A DNA stretch of 64,000 nt. It comes from Schumannella luteola. Its GTDB lineage: Bacteria > Actinomycetota > Actinomycetes > Actinomycetales > Microbacteriaceae. Made by a program: the position numbers and the translations under genes. The notes below the pieces were generated by a model. The model was not told where the DNA came from, did not search any database, and saw only the letters and a program-made list of their open reading frames with translations. Below, one piece after another: positions 24,450-34,000 of the stretch. The DNA lies in the NCBI RefSeq assembly GCF_013408685.1, contig NZ_JACBZY010000001.1, forward strand, positions 3,224,001-3,288,000, written 5' to 3'. Within the stretch, counting starts at the first letter, position 1. The number at the start of each line of letters is the position of its first letter.

Positions 24450-24947
24450 ATGAGCCCCGGCACGGCGATCGCCATCGACCTGGCTCTCACAATCCTGGTC
24501 TGTATCGTCGCGGCGAACGTGATCGGCCTCATCGTCGCCGCACTCGTCGGCGTGCTGATCACGCGGCACTCGCGGGTCTCGGCGCGCGCGCTCGACCGCC
24601 GCATCCACCTCGACAGCGATCTCGCGCCCGATCGGCTCATGGCCGAGCTGCTCGAGCGCGTCGCCCGCACCCATCGGCGCACCGGACTGCTCGTCGCCGC
24701 GACCGATCCACCCGGGTTGATGATCTGGCCGAGTCAGGACGAGAAGCCCGACTGGTCGATCCAGGTCGCGATCGAGGCACACGGCTCCGGCGCCCGCGCC
24801 ACTGCGTGGGTGCAGCCCTCGCGTCAGGCGCAGAGCTGGTTGCGGCGGCCGCGACTGGCTCTGCGGACGTTCGACGAGCTGACTGCCGCCGGTGACCCCA
24901 CGGCAGCCGATCAGCTCTCGCCGACGTCCGCCCCGGCATCCGCCTGA
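24450..24947 (+). CDS. hypothetical membrane-anchored protein
   Basis: About 165 residues, not recognised. A single N-terminal membrane helix (TILVCIVAANVIGLIVAALVGVLI) is followed by a cytosolic domain with LLERVARTHRRTGLLVAATDPPGLMIWPSQ and a C-terminal polar tail. The ATG at 24450 is preceded by GGAG, and TACTGT around 24402 could be a -10 box; the longer frame upstream is intergenic sequence. The 286-nt gap before it (24164-24449) shows nothing else I can identify. Convergent with era. Confidence 0.65.
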   Translation: MSPGTAIAIDLALTILVCIVAANVIGLIVAALVGVLITRHSRVSARALDRRIHLDSDLAPDRLMAELLERVARTHRRTGLLVAATDPPGLMIWPSQDEKPDWSIQVAIEAHGSGARATAWVQPSRQAQSWLRRPRLALRTFDELTAAGDPTAADQLSPTSAPASA

Positions 24948-25020
24948 AACGCGGCGACAGGCACCGGCAGGCTCTCGCGCCCGCACGCGGCAGCCGCGCG
25001 GCGCGCGAGTGCGCCGCCCG

Positions 25021-25917
25021 TCAGAAGCCGAGGCGCCCCAGCTGCTTCGGGTCGCGCTGCCACTCCTTGGCGACCTTGACGCGGATCGACAGGAACACCT
25101 GCTTGCCGACGAGCGGCTCGATCTCGGCGCGGGCGCGGGCGCCGATCTCCTGCAGGCGCTCGCCGCCCTTGCCGATGATGATGCCCTTCTGGCTGTCGCG
25201 CTCGACCCAGAGGTTGGCGTAGACCTCGACGAGCTCCTTGTCGTCGCGCTCGACCAGGTCGTCGATCGTGACCGCGAGCGAGTGCGGCAGCTCGTCCTGC
25301 ACGCCCTCGAGCGCGGCCTCGCGCACGAGCTCGGCGATGCGGTGGTCCAGCCCCTCGTCGGTCACCGAGTCGGCGGGGTAGAGGCGCTCCGACTCGGGCA
25401 GCAGCTTGATGAGCTCACTCGTCAGCAGGTCGAGCTGGATGCGACTCTGCGCCGACACCGGGATGATCGTCTCCCACTCGCGCAGCTCGCTGATCTGCAG
25501 CAGCCGCTCGGCGACGAGCGGGCGCGGCGCGGCGTCGATCTTGGTGACGATCGCGACCTTCTTGGCCTTGGGGTGCTGGTCGAGCTGCTCGTTGATGAAG
25601 CGGTCGCCGGGCCCGAGCTTCTCGTCGGCGGGCAGGCAGAAGCCGATCACATCCACGTCGCCGAGAGTCGACTGCACCACGTCGTTGAGGCGCTGGCCGA
25701 GCAAGGTGCGCGGGCGGTGCACACCGGGGGTGTCGACGAGGATCAGCTGGCCGTCGGCGTGGTGCACGACGCCGCGGATCGCGCGCCGCGTGGTCTGCGG
25801 CTTCGACGAGGTGATCGCGACCTTCTCGCCGACGAGTGCGTTGGTCAGCGTCGACTTGCCCACATTGGGGCGGCCGACGAACGTGGCGAATCCGGCACGG
25901 AAGAGGTGGTGACCCAT
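25021..25917 (-). CDS. era: GTPase Era
   Basis: Ribosome-assembly GTPase that binds the 3' end of 16S rRNA. 298 residues: G1 GRPNVGKST, G2 region TTRRAIRG, G3 DTPGVHRP, G4 TKID, then a C-terminal KH domain (QKGIIIGKGGERLQEIGARARAEIE). Its ATG (25915-25917) overlaps the CorC-like stop by one base (TGATG), so translation is coupled. It is the last gene of the hrcA-dnaJ operon set, as in many actinobacteria. Confidence 0.98.
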   Translation of the reverse strand: MGHHLFRAGFATFVGRPNVGKSTLTNALVGEKVAITSSKPQTTRRAIRGVVHHADGQLILVDTPGVHRPRTLLGQRLNDVVQSTLGDVDVIGFCLPADEKLGPGDRFINEQLDQHPKAKKVAIVTKIDAAPRPLVAERLLQISELREWETIIPVSAQSRIQLDLLTSELIKLLPESERLYPADSVTDEGLDHRIAELVREAALEGVQDELPHSLAVTIDDLVERDDKELVEVYANLWVERDSQKGIIIGKGGERLQEIGARARAEIEPLVGKQVFLSIRVKVAKEWQRDPKQLGRLGF

Positions 25918-27278
25918 CAGCGCTGCTCCTTCTCGGGCGCCCTCGCGCCGGTACGGATGCCGCGGGCGGGGGTGCGCACACCGGCGGCGGGGGTGTCGGT
26001 GCCGAACGCCTCTTCGGCGTCGGCGAGGTCGGGGTCGCGCTCGACCACGACCGTGCGCAGGCGGCCGCGCCGGCCGTCGGTGCGCTCGGCGGTGAGCACG
26101 AGACCGGAGACGGTGACGGTCGAGCCCACGTCGGGCAGGCGGCCGAGCACCTTGGTGAGCAGCCCGCCGACCGAGTCGACGTCGTCGTCGTCGAGCTCGA
26201 TGCCGAACAGGTCGCCGAGCTCGTCGGTCGCGAGGGCGGCGCGCACGCGCCAGCGTCCCTCCCCCAGCTCGGTGACGTCGGCGACGTCGCGGTCGTACTC
26301 GTCGCTGATGTCGCCGACGAGCTCCTCGATGAGGTCTTCGAGCGTGACGAGCCCGGCGATGCCGCCGTATTCGTCGACGACCATCGCGAGGTGGTTCGCC
26401 TCGCGCTGCATCTCGCGCAGGGTGTCGTCGGCCTTCTTCGACTCGGGCACGAACTGAGCCGGCCGGGCGAGCTCGGTGACGAGCACCGCATCCGAGTCCC
26501 GTCGGCCCTCGTGCAGCAGTCGGGCGACGTCGCGCAGATAGAGGATGCCGAGCACCTCATCCACGTCGCGTCCGGTCACGGGCATGCGCGAGACGCCGGT
26601 GCGCAGGAACTGGCCCATCGCCTGGCCCGCCGTCACGTCGTCGTCGACGGTGACCATGTCGGTGCGCGGGATCATCACCTCGCGCACGACCGTGTCACCC
26701 CATTCGAAGATCGAGTGGATGAGCTCGCGGTCGTCCTCTTCGAGCACATCGGCCTCGGTGGCCTCGTCGACCATCGAGAGCAGCTGCTCCTCGCTCGAGA
26801 ACGTCGCCGTCGAGGGCCGGCCGGGCGTGACCCGGTTGCCGATCGCGACGAGCAGGTCGGCGACCGGCCCGAGGATGACGCGGATGCCGCGCACGAGCGG
26901 CGCTGCGAAGCCGATCACGCCGCGGGCGTGCGCGCGGCCGACGCTGCGCGGACTCGATCCGACCAGCACGAACGAGGTGGCGGTCATGATGAGCACGCTG
27001 AGCAGCAGCACCCACCACCACTCCTCGATCACGATCGTCAGCGCGAGGGTCACGAGCACCGCGGCGCCCGTCTCCGACACGACGCGGAGGAAGTTGACCG
27101 CGTTGACGTGCGCGCCGACGTCGTCGGCGATCGCGAGCAGCGAGCGCCGCGAGCGACTGCGCGAGGCGAGGTCGGCGAGGTCGACGCGGCTCAAAGCGGC
27201 GAGCGCCGCATCCGTCGCCGCGAGCAGCCCGCCGAAGGCGACCAGCACGACGGCGATGCCGAGGAAGACGCCGATCAT
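25917..27278 (-). CDS. hemolysin/CorC-CNNM family transporter-like protein
   Basis: 453 residues. N-terminal CNNM (DUF21) membrane domain with about three helices, then a CBS pair (VMIPRTDMVTVDDDVTAGQ; VSRMPVTGRDVDEVLGILYLRD; MVVDEYGGIAGLVTLEDLIEELVGDISDEYD) and a C-terminal CorC_HlyC domain. Such proteins are linked to Mg2+/Co2+ resistance or efflux. The ATG at 27276-27278 follows the ybeY stop by 5 nt; the longer frame through ybeY is not coding. Despite the family name, nothing suggests a haemolysin. Confidence 0.93.
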   Translation of the reverse strand: MIGVFLGIAVVLVAFGGLLAATDAALAALSRVDLADLASRSRSRRSLLAIADDVGAHVNAVNFLRVVSETGAAVLVTLALTIVIEEWWWVLLLSVLIMTATSFVLVGSSPRSVGRAHARGVIGFAAPLVRGIRVILGPVADLLVAIGNRVTPGRPSTATFSSEEQLLSMVDEATEADVLEEDDRELIHSIFEWGDTVVREVMIPRTDMVTVDDDVTAGQAMGQFLRTGVSRMPVTGRDVDEVLGILYLRDVARLLHEGRRDSDAVLVTELARPAQFVPESKKADDTLREMQREANHLAMVVDEYGGIAGLVTLEDLIEELVGDISDEYDRDVADVTELGEGRWRVRAALATDELGDLFGIELDDDDVDSVGGLLTKVLGRLPDVGSTVTVSGLVLTAERTDGRRGRLRTVVVERDPDLADAEEAFGTDTPAAGVRTPARGIRTGARAPEKEQR

Positions 27279-27283
27279 GGCGC

Positions 27284-27745
27284 CTACCGTCGTCGCTCGG
27301 CGACGGCGAAGCCGAGCAGGATCTCGGCCTGGATGCCGAACATCTCCTTGTGCTCCTCGGGCTCCGCGTGGTCGAAGCCGAGCAGGTGCAGCACTCCGTG
27401 GGCGGTCAGCAGCAGCAGCTCGTCGAGGGTCGAGTGGCCCGCGGTCACCGCCTGCGAGGCGGCGACCTGCGGGCAGAGCACGATGTCGCCCAGCAGCCCG
27501 GGAGGGGTGAGCTCCTCGTCGTTGCCGGGGCGCAGCTCGTCCATCGGGAAGCTGAGCACATCGGTCGGGCCGGGCTCGTCCATCCACTGCACGTGCAGCT
27601 GCTCCATGGCGGCCTCGTCGACGAGCTGGATCGCGAGCTCGGCGTCGGGGTGCACGCGCATGTGGTCGAGCGCGAAGGCCGCGAGTCGCTGGATGGCGGC
27701 GACATCCGCCTCCATGCCCGACTCGTTGTTGATCTCGATCGACAT
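27284..27745 (-). CDS. ybeY: endoribonuclease YbeY
   Basis: Single-strand endoribonuclease for 16S rRNA 3' processing and ribosome quality control, 153 residues. The zinc motif H-x3-H-x5-H is intact ([11 protein letters not shown]), preceded by [17 protein letters not shown]. The ATG at 27743-27745 overlaps the PhoH stop as TGATG. An in-frame start six codons upstream lies inside phoH and is less likely. Confidence 0.97.
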   Translation of the reverse strand: MSIEINNESGMEADVAAIQRLAAFALDHMRVHPDAELAIQLVDEAAMEQLHVQWMDEPGPTDVLSFPMDELRPGNDEELTPPGLLGDIVLCPQVAASQAVTAGHSTLDELLLLTAHGVLHLLGFDHAEPEEHKEMFGIQAEILLGFAVAERRR

Positions 27746-28869
27746 CAGCGGCCTCTCTGCCACGGCGGGCGGCGGTCTTGCGGGGTGTGGCCGCGGCGTT
27801 CGGCGCGGTTCGCGCCCTCGCGGGCGCCGTCGTGGTCGCGCTGCTCGCGCTCGAAGCGACGCGCCTGCTGCTGCTCGTCGTACTCGGTGTAGGCGTCGAC
27901 GATGCGGCCCACGAGGCTGTGCCGCACGACGTCGTCGCTCGTCAGCCGGGCGAAGTGGATGTCGTCGATGCCGTCGAGCACCTTCGTCACCAGACGGAGT
28001 CCGCTCGCTGCGGCGGGCAAATCGACCTGGGTGATGTCGCCGGTGATGACCATGCGCGAGTCGAAGCCCAGACGCGTGAGGAACATCTTCATCTGCTCGG
28101 GCGTCGTGTTCTGCGCCTCGTCGAGCACGACGAAGGCGTTGTTGAGCGTGCGGCCGCGCATGTAGGCGAGCGGGGCGACCTCGACGGTGCCGGTCGCGAG
28201 CAGCTTCGGCACGAGCTCGGGATCCATCATCTCGTTGAGCGCGTCGTAGAGCGGTCGCAGATAGGGGTCGATCTTGTCGGTCAGCGTGCCGGGCAGGAAG
28301 CCGAGCCGCTCCCCCGCCTCGATGGCCGGACGCGACAGGATGATGCGCTCGACCTCCTTGCGCTGCAGCGCCTGCACGGCCTTCGCCATGGCGAGGTAGG
28401 TCTTGCCGGTTCCGGCCGGGCCGATGCCGAAGGTGATCGTGTTCTCGTCGATCGCGTCGACGTAGGCGCGCTGACCGGCGGTCTTGGGGCGGATGACCTT
28501 GCCGCGGCTGTTGAGGATCACCTGGCCGAGCAGCTCGGCCGGCTTGCCCTCGCCGCGGTCGAGGATGCGCGCCGAGCTGGTCACGTCGCTGGCGCCGAGG
28601 TCGGCGCCCTCGCGCACCATCGTGACGAGCTCCTCGACGAGGGTGCGGGCGGCCCGCACCTCGCGGGCGTCGCCCTCGAGGGTCACGTGGTTGCCGCGCA
28701 CGTGCACGGTCACTTCGGGGTACTGCTTCTCGATCGTGGTCAGCAGGCGGTCCTGCGGGCCGAGCAGCCGCACCATGGCGACGCCGTCGACCTCGATCTC
28801 CGCGCGGTCGGCGCCGCCGATCGGGGTGCTGCGGGGGTCGATCCCCGCTGAGCTGATGCCGTCAGGCAA
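27745..28869 (-). CDS. PhoH-like ATPase
   Basis: 374 residues from a TTG start. P-loop NTPase: Walker [12 protein letters not shown], Walker B VVLDEAQN, and GDITQVDLP downstream, with an N-terminal KH-like segment ([17 protein letters not shown]). Associated with RNA metabolism together with YbeY. The TTG at 28867-28869 is preceded by AGGAAGGA at 4-5 nt and lies in the last codons of the HIT gene (overlap 8 nt); no ATG/GTG is well placed. The Arg-rich tail is hydrophilic. Confidence 0.93.
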   Translation of the reverse strand: MPDGISSAGIDPRSTPIGGADRAEIEVDGVAMVRLLGPQDRLLTTIEKQYPEVTVHVRGNHVTLEGDAREVRAARTLVEELVTMVREGADLGASDVTSSARILDRGEGKPAELLGQVILNSRGKVIRPKTAGQRAYVDAIDENTITFGIGPAGTGKTYLAMAKAVQALQRKEVERIILSRPAIEAGERLGFLPGTLTDKIDPYLRPLYDALNEMMDPELVPKLLATGTVEVAPLAYMRGRTLNNAFVVLDEAQNTTPEQMKMFLTRLGFDSRMVITGDITQVDLPAAASGLRLVTKVLDGIDDIHFARLTSDDVVRHSLVGRIVDAYTEYDEQQQARRFEREQRDHDGAREGANRAERRGHTPQDRRPPWQRGR

Positions 28870-29215
28870 TGTTTCCTTCCTCGAGGCCGCCGCCGCCCAG
28901 CACGTGCGCGTGCACGTGGAAGACGGTCTGGCCGGCCTCTTCACCGGTGTTGAACATCAGGCGGTACTGGCCGCCGCTGTGCTCGTCGGCGAGCTTCTGG
29001 GCGGTGGCCACGACGTGCGCGAGCAGCGCCGGGTCGCCGACGGCCAGCTGGGTCACGTCGCGGTAGGCGTCGGTCTTGGGGATCACCAGGAGGTGAACCG
29101 GCGCCTTCGGGGCGATGTCGCGGATCGCGATCACCCGGTCGTCTTCGAGCACGATGTCGGCCGGGATCTCGCGCGCGATGATGCGGCTGAAGATCGAGGG
29201 GGCGCTGTCGCTCAT
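28862..29215 (-). CDS. HIT family hydrolase (HINT-like)
   Basis: 117-residue nucleotide hydrolase with the histidine triad H-x-H-x-H (VFHVHAHVLGG) and the N-terminal FSRIIAREIPADIVLEDD. Probably acts on purine nucleoside phosphoramidates or adenylates (family knowledge). The ATG at 29213-29215 follows a TACGAT box by 6 nt and lacks a usable Shine-Dalgarno, so a separate leaderless promoter inside the operon is likely. Its end overlaps the phoH start. Confidence 0.93.
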   Translation of the reverse strand: MSDSAPSIFSRIIAREIPADIVLEDDRVIAIRDIAPKAPVHLLVIPKTDAYRDVTQLAVGDPALLAHVVATAQKLADEHSGGQYRLMFNTGEEAGQTVFHVHAHVLGGGGLEEGNIA

Positions 29216-29312
29216 GGCTCCATCGTAATCGGCGGGCGGATGCCGCCGCAGTGCGCTCGCGCCGGGCGAACGCGGTCCGCGGGCGGTCGTCGCACCCCGC
29301 ACGGCGGCGAGC

Positions 29313-30086
29313 TCAGGACTCGGCCTCCCAGAGCTGTCGATACCAGCGGATGCGCTCCGCATCCGGTTCGATTCCGTAAGCGGCATAGAAGGCGTCGTCG
29401 TGCCCGGGGCCGTAGTTCCACTCCAGGCTCATGCTCGCGACGGCGAGGTCGGCCCAGCGGTCGCCGGGGGCGAGGTCGCCGAGGTCGACGTGGGCGGCGA
29501 AGGCGCCGGCCGCGTCGAGCAGGGTGTTGGGCGCGCAGGCGTCGCCGTGCACGAGCACCGGGTCGTCGATCGGCGGACGCGGTGCGAGCTTCTGCGGCTG
29601 ACGCCCCACCCAGGTCTCATCGGCCCAGTGCCCGGGCACGTCGTCGAGCGGGAGCGTGTGGATGCGCCGCAGCCCCTCGACGATCGCCGCGATCGCGACC
29701 TCGGGTCTCGCGCGGTTGGCGTCGCTCACGGCGGTGTCGCCGTCGAGCGCCGCGGTCACGAGCCAGGCGCCGTCGTCGTCGGCGCCGGCGTCGAGCACGC
29801 GAGGCGCGGGATGCCGACCGTCGAGCCAGCGCATCCGCTCCTCTTCGCGCCGCAGCGATTCCGCCAGCACCGGCGGTGACCACTTCACGACGCGATCGCC
29901 GAGCCGGAACGTCAGCCCGCCGAGCGAGTTCTGCCAGAGTGCCCGCGGTTCCGCGCCGGCCTCGGCGGCGAGGCGCGCGATCACGGCCGGCAGCTCGAAG
30001 CCGCTCGGGTCGAGCTGGTAGCTCAGGTCGGGCGCCGCCGTCAGGTCGCGCCCGCGCTCGTCGTGCGGATCCGCCTCCGTGGTCAT
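29313..30086 (-). CDS. aminoglycoside 3'-phosphotransferase-like kinase
   Basis: 257 residues with the APH kinase fold: ATP-lobe Lys in DRVVKWSPP, catalytic loop LVHGDACAPNTLLD (HGD-x4-N), and the metal-binding Asp in HVDLGDLAPGDRWADLA, close to the APH(3') pattern. It starts 1 nt after the rsmE stop (TGAGATG), so it is part of the operon. It is not usual between rsmE and HIT/phoH. Resistance activity is possible but unproven; related kinases phosphorylate other small molecules. Confidence 0.85.
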   Translation of the reverse strand: MTTEADPHDERGRDLTAAPDLSYQLDPSGFELPAVIARLAAEAGAEPRALWQNSLGGLTFRLGDRVVKWSPPVLAESLRREEERMRWLDGRHPAPRVLDAGADDDGAWLVTAALDGDTAVSDANRARPEVAIAAIVEGLRRIHTLPLDDVPGHWADETWVGRQPQKLAPRPPIDDPVLVHGDACAPNTLLDAAGAFAAHVDLGDLAPGDRWADLAVASMSLEWNYGPGHDDAFYAAYGIEPDAERIRWYRQLWEAES

Positions 30087-30087
30087 C

Positions 30088-30819
30088 TCACCAGCGCCCC
30101 AGTCGTGCGGCGAGCACCGCGATGGCCGCCGGCCCCGCCGTCGAGGTGCGCAGCACCTCCGGCCCCAGCCGCACGCCGACGGCGCCGGCGTCGGCCAGCA
30201 GCGCCAGCTCGCGCGGCGAGATGCCGCCCTCGGGTCCGACCACGAAGGTCACGCGCCCCGCGGAGGGCAGTTCGACCTGCGAGATCGGCACCGCCCCGCC
30301 CGGGTCGAGCACGAGCAGCAGGCCGTCGCCCCGCGCCAGCTCGGCGGTCGACTGCGGCGCCGTCACCTCGGGCACGCGGGTGCGGATGCTCTGCTTGGCC
30401 GCCTCGCGGGCGATCGACTCCCAGCGGGCGCGGCCTTTCGCGGCCTTCGTCGCATCCCACCGGGTCACCGAGCGCTCGGCCGACCAGGGCACGATCCCGG
30501 CGACGCCGAGCTCGGTCGCCGCCTGCACGGCCATCTCGTCGCGGCCGCCCTTCGCGAGCGCCTGCGCGAGCCAGAGTTGCGGCTGCGGATCGGGCTCGTC
30601 GCGCACCTCGTCGACCTCGAGCACCAGCTCGCCCGGCTCGGCGCTCACGACCGCGCCAGTCACGATCACGCCGTCGCCGTTGCCGATCGACACGCGCTCG
30701 CCCACCCGGGTGCGGGCGACCTTGACGGCGTGCGCCGCTTCCTCGCCACGGATCGCGACGCGCGCACCCACGACCGCCTGCGCCGCCGTCAGCTCCGGGT
30801 TGAGGTAGAGCCACGCCAT
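30088..30819 (-). CDS. rsmE: 16S rRNA (uracil1498-N3)-methyltransferase
   Basis: SPOUT-class methyltransferase for m3U1498 in helix 44, 243 residues. N-terminal PUA-like domain (AHAVKVARTRVGERVSIGNGDG), then the knotted catalytic domain with VTFVVGPEGGISPRELALL and RLGPEVLRTSTAG, the SAM-binding knot. It follows dnaJ by 51 nt and is followed at once by the APH-like gene. Its place after dnaJ is the standard one. Confidence 0.96.
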   Translation of the reverse strand: MAWLYLNPELTAAQAVVGARVAIRGEEAAHAVKVARTRVGERVSIGNGDGVIVTGAVVSAEPGELVLEVDEVRDEPDPQPQLWLAQALAKGGRDEMAVQAATELGVAGIVPWSAERSVTRWDATKAAKGRARWESIAREAAKQSIRTRVPEVTAPQSTAELARGDGLLLVLDPGGAVPISQVELPSAGRVTFVVGPEGGISPRELALLADAGAVGVRLGPEVLRTSTAGPAAIAVLAARLGRW

Positions 30820-30870
30820 GCCATCCGCCCTTCGGGGTCAGCAGACCGCGCCGAGCGCGGCCCGCGCGGA

Positions 30871-31980
30871 TCAGAAGTTGAGGAAGCGGTCGCGCAGCTT
30901 CGCGAACAGCCCCTGCTGGAAGGTGGCGAACTCGGGCTTGATCGGCGGGCGGCTCTGCGCGAACTGCTCGAAGATCGCCTTCTCCTTCGAGTTGAGGCGC
31001 ACCGGGGTGATGACCTGCACGCCGACCTTGAGGTCGCCGCGACCGCCGCCACGCAGGTGGGTGATGCCGCGGTCCTTGACCGTCAGAACCTCGGCGCTCT
31101 GCGTGCCCGGCTTGATCTCGAGGTCGACGTCGCCGTCGAGCGAGGCGAGCGTGACCTTGGTGCCGAGCACCGCATCCGTCATCTGCACCTCGACCGTCGC
31201 GAGCAGGTCGTCGTTCGTGCGGCTGAAGACGTCGTGGTGGCCGACCTTGACCTCGAGGTACAGGTCGCCGTTCGGGCCGCCGGCCTGGCCGGCCTCGCCC
31301 TCGCCGGGCAGGTGGATGCGCATGCCCGTGTCGACGCCGGCCGGCACGTCGACGCCGACCGTGCGCTTGGCCCGGACGCGCCCCTGGCCCGCGCAGGTGA
31401 CGCAGGGCGAGGGGATGACGGTGCCGTAGCCGCGGCAGGTGCCGCAGGGGCTCGAGGTCATGACGTTGCCGAGCAGCGAGCGCACCGAGCGCTGGATCTG
31501 GCCGGAGCCGCGGCAGATGTCGCAGGTCTGGATGTGCGTGCCCGGGGCGGCGCACGCGCCGTCGCAGGTGGGGCAGCGCACCGCGGTGTCGATCTCGAGG
31601 TCGCGGGCGGTGCCGAAGACGACCTCGTCGAGGTCGACCTCGATGCGCAGCAGCGCATCCTGCCCGCGCTCCGTGCGCGAGCGGGGGCCGCTCTGGCGCT
31701 GGGCGGCGTTGAAGAAGGTCTCGAAGATGTCGCCGAAGCCGCCGTTGAACGACCCCGAGCCGAAGCCCGCCGAGTCGCCCAGGTCGTAGCGCTGGCGCTG
31801 CTGCGGGTCGCTGAGCACGTCGTAGGCGTGCGTCACCGACTTGAAGCGCTCGGCCGCGTCCTCGCTGGGGTTGACGTCCGGGTGCAGCTCGCGCGCGAGC
31901 CGGCGGTACGCCTTCTTGATGTCCTCGGGCGAGGCGTCGCGTGCGACACCCAGCACGTCGTAGTGGTCGGTCGTGGCCAC
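30871..31980 (-). CDS. dnaJ: chaperone DnaJ (HrcA-linked paralog)
   Basis: Hsp40 co-chaperone, 369 residues: J domain with HPD (LHPDVNP), a Gly/Phe-rich stretch ([15 protein letters not shown]), four zinc repeats C-x2-C-x-G-x-G ([31 protein letters not shown]; the first is imperfect), and the C-terminal substrate-binding domain. GTG start 5 nt after hrcA. In actinobacteria this copy, next to hrcA rather than dnaK-grpE, is usually called DnaJ2. Confidence 0.96.
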   Translation of the reverse strand: MATTDHYDVLGVARDASPEDIKKAYRRLARELHPDVNPSEDAAERFKSVTHAYDVLSDPQQRQRYDLGDSAGFGSGSFNGGFGDIFETFFNAAQRQSGPRSRTERGQDALLRIEVDLDEVVFGTARDLEIDTAVRCPTCDGACAAPGTHIQTCDICRGSGQIQRSVRSLLGNVMTSSPCGTCRGYGTVIPSPCVTCAGQGRVRAKRTVGVDVPAGVDTGMRIHLPGEGEAGQAGGPNGDLYLEVKVGHHDVFSRTNDDLLATVEVQMTDAVLGTKVTLASLDGDVDLEIKPGTQSAEVLTVKDRGITHLRGGGRGDLKVGVQVITPVRLNSKEKAIFEQFAQSRPPIKPEFATFQQGLFAKLRDRFLNF

Positions 31981-31985
31981 GAAGG

Positions 31986-33020
31986 TCAGTCCTCTCCGAG
32001 CAGTCGCGACAGGTAGCGCGCCACCGCGCGCACCGCCGCCATGTTGTTCGAGTAATCCATGCGCGTCGGTCCGAGCAGGCCCACGTGCGCGAGGCTTCCG
32101 CCGGCGCTGTAGCCGCTCGAGACGACGCTCGTCTCCTCGAGGCCGGTTCCCGCGTTCTCGCGCCCGATGCGCACCGCGACCCCCGCCTCGTCGATCTCCA
32201 TCTCACCGAACAGCTTGAGCAGCGTGACCTGCTCCTCGATCGCCTCGAGCACCGGGAAGATGCTGCCGGTGAAGTCGCCCTCGGTGCGGGCGAGGTTGGC
32301 GGTGCCGGCCATGACCAGGCGGTCCTGGCGGCTGTCGGCCAGCTGACGGGCGAGCCGCGCCGCGATCCGGTCGGCCAGTGCGCGACGCGGGGCGGGGATG
32401 CCCTCCAGCAGTCGCGCGAGCACGCCGGGCGCCTCGCTCAGGGTCACGCCGATCAGCTCGGCGTTGAGTCGCGCCCGCAGCTCGGCGAGGTAGGGCTCCT
32501 CGGCGGCGGACTGCTCAGCGGCATCCGCGAGCTCGATCAGGCTCTGGTCGACGCGGCCGGAGTCGGTGATGAGCACCGACATCAGACGGCTCGGCGCGAG
32601 CGCCACGATCTCGACGTGCCGCACGCGTGACGAGCCAAAGAGGGGATACTGCGCGAGCGCGACCTGGTTCGTGAGCTGAGACAGCATCCGCACGGTGCGC
32701 GCGAGCACGTCGTCGAGGTCGTCGGCCTGGCCGAGGAAGGCCTCGATCGCGTGCCGCTGCGCCGGGCTGAGCGGGCGCAGGTCGGTGAGCTGGTCGACGA
32801 AGACGCGGTAGCCCTTGTCGGTGGGCACGCGGCCCGAGGAGGTGTGCGGGGCCGCGATCAGCTCCTCGTCTTCGAGCTGCGCCATGTCGTTGCGGATCGT
32901 CGCCGCCGAGACGCCGAAGGCATGCCGCTCGACGATCGACTTCGAGCCGACCGGCTCGCGTGATTCGACGTAGTCCTGCACGATCGCGCGCAGCACCGCG
33001 AGGGAGCGTTCCGAGACCAC
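31986..33020 (-). CDS. hrcA: heat-inducible transcriptional repressor HrcA
   Basis: Repressor of class I heat-shock genes that binds CIRCE, 344 residues. N-terminal winged helix ([45 protein letters not shown]) and the dimerisation/GAF-like domain with [26 protein letters not shown] start with AAGGAG upstream. A CIRCE-like element lies about 85 nt upstream (33103-33129), so autoregulation is expected. Confidence 0.97.
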   Translation of the reverse strand: MVSERSLAVLRAIVQDYVESREPVGSKSIVERHAFGVSAATIRNDMAQLEDEELIAAPHTSSGRVPTDKGYRVFVDQLTDLRPLSPAQRHAIEAFLGQADDLDDVLARTVRMLSQLTNQVALAQYPLFGSSRVRHVEIVALAPSRLMSVLITDSGRVDQSLIELADAAEQSAAEEPYLAELRARLNAELIGVTLSEAPGVLARLLEGIPAPRRALADRIAARLARQLADSRQDRLVMAGTANLARTEGDFTGSIFPVLEAIEEQVTLLKLFGEMEIDEAGVAVRIGRENAGTGLEETSVVSSGYSAGGSLAHVGLLGPTRMDYSNNMAAVRAVARYLSRLLGED

Positions 33021-33102
33021 GGCTGCTCCTTCCCTGTCACGTCCTGATCGCGTCGACCGGGGGCGCGTGCTGCCCGTTCCGCCCGCCAGGGCGAGGGAGG
33101 TG

Positions 33103-33129
33103 CTGGCACTCCGGTACGACGACTGCCAA
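33103..33129 (-). promoter_or_regulatory. CIRCE-like HrcA operator
   Basis: Plus-strand CTGGCACTC (33103-33111), 9-nt spacer, GACTGCCAA (33121-33129). This is the CIRCE architecture with one intact half site and one with two changes from its mirror (GACTGCCAA instead of GAGTGCCAG). On the minus strand a TAGACT -10-like box lies immediately upstream, so the operator overlaps the likely transcription start. Confidence 0.8.
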
Positions 33130-33291
33130 GTCTAACCGCCGCAACACCGGGAATGTCGTTGCACCGCCGTCGAGCCACCCACTACCGTGAGTGCCGCGTC
33201 CCGGCTGGTCTTCTGCGACCGAGACGGCGACCGCACGACCTCATCCCGGGAGCCGCCCCCCGCGTTCCCCCTCTGAAAGGCCTACGCCGCC

Positions 33292-33867
33292 ATGACGGAC
33301 CCCAACAACCCCCAGCAGCCCGGTCAGCCGCAGTACGGCGCACCCCAGCAGCCGCAGCAGCCCCAGTACGGCGCCCCGCAGCAGCAGCCCGCCTACGGCG
33401 CGCCGCAGCAGCCCCAGCAGCCCCAGTACGGCGCCCCGCAGGGCGGCTACGGCCAGCCCGGCGCGCAGCCGCAGTACGGCGCCCCGCAGCCGGCGCCGGC
33501 GCAGCCGCTCAGCCCCGCCGAAGACAAGCAGTGGGCGTCGTTCGCCCACCTCGGCGGCATCCTCGGCTTCCTGCCGTCGCTGCTCATCTGGCTCATCCTC
33601 AAGGAGCGCGGCCCGCTCGTCGCCCAGGAGGGCAAGGAGGCGCTGAACTTCCAGATCACGATCGTCTTCGCCGCGATCGCCGCCGGGATCTTGAACATCA
33701 TCTTCGGCGTCGTCGGCGCCACCACGGGTGTGCCGATCGGCTTCGTCGGAAGCCTGCTCTCGCTCGCGGTGTGGGTCTGCAGCCTGATCTTCTCGATCAT
33801 CGGCTTCACCCGCGTCAACGGCGGCGGGGCCTACCGCTACCCCTTCGCGATCCGCATCATCAAGTAA
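33292..33867 (+). CDS. DUF4870 membrane protein with QQPQYGAP repeats
   Basis: 191 residues. The first ~70 are a Gln/Pro/Tyr/Gly low-complexity region with QPQYGAPQ-type repeats; the rest is a DUF4870 domain with membrane helices (FLPSLLIWLILKERGPLVAQEGKEALNF, then two or three helices ending FAIRIIK). Function unknown. GAAAGG is well placed before the ATG. A paralog of different N-terminus follows 133 nt downstream after a hairpin. Confidence 0.88.
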   Translation: MTDPNNPQQPGQPQYGAPQQPQQPQYGAPQQQPAYGAPQQPQQPQYGAPQGGYGQPGAQPQYGAPQPAPAQPLSPAEDKQWASFAHLGGILGFLPSLLIWLILKERGPLVAQEGKEALNFQITIVFAAIAAGILNIIFGVVGATTGVPIGFVGSLLSLAVWVCSLIFSIIGFTRVNGGGAYRYPFAIRIIK

Positions 33868-33882
33868 GCGCGAACCGCGTCC

Positions 33883-33918
33883 GACGGCGCCAGATCCCTA
33901 CGGGGGTCCGGCGCCGTC
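33883..33918 (+). terminator. hairpin terminator after the first DUF4870 gene
   Basis: GACGGCGCC (33883-33891) pairs with GGCGCCGTC (33910-33918); the interior GATCCC/GGGGGTC can extend it. Confidence 0.7.
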
Positions 33919-34000
33919 GTCGTCTCCGCGCGCGACGGCCGGGCGCGATGGGGAGCGCTGTCCCTCGACCTGGGACGGCGCGGATGGTTCACTGTCAGTC

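Noticed and set aside
25836-28034. 732-codon plus-strand frame
   Set aside because: Antisense to corC, ybeY and the start of era; no domain or ribosome binding site.
30083-32206. 707-codon minus-strand frame
   Set aside because: Runs in another frame through rsmE and dnaJ, both of which are clearly coding.
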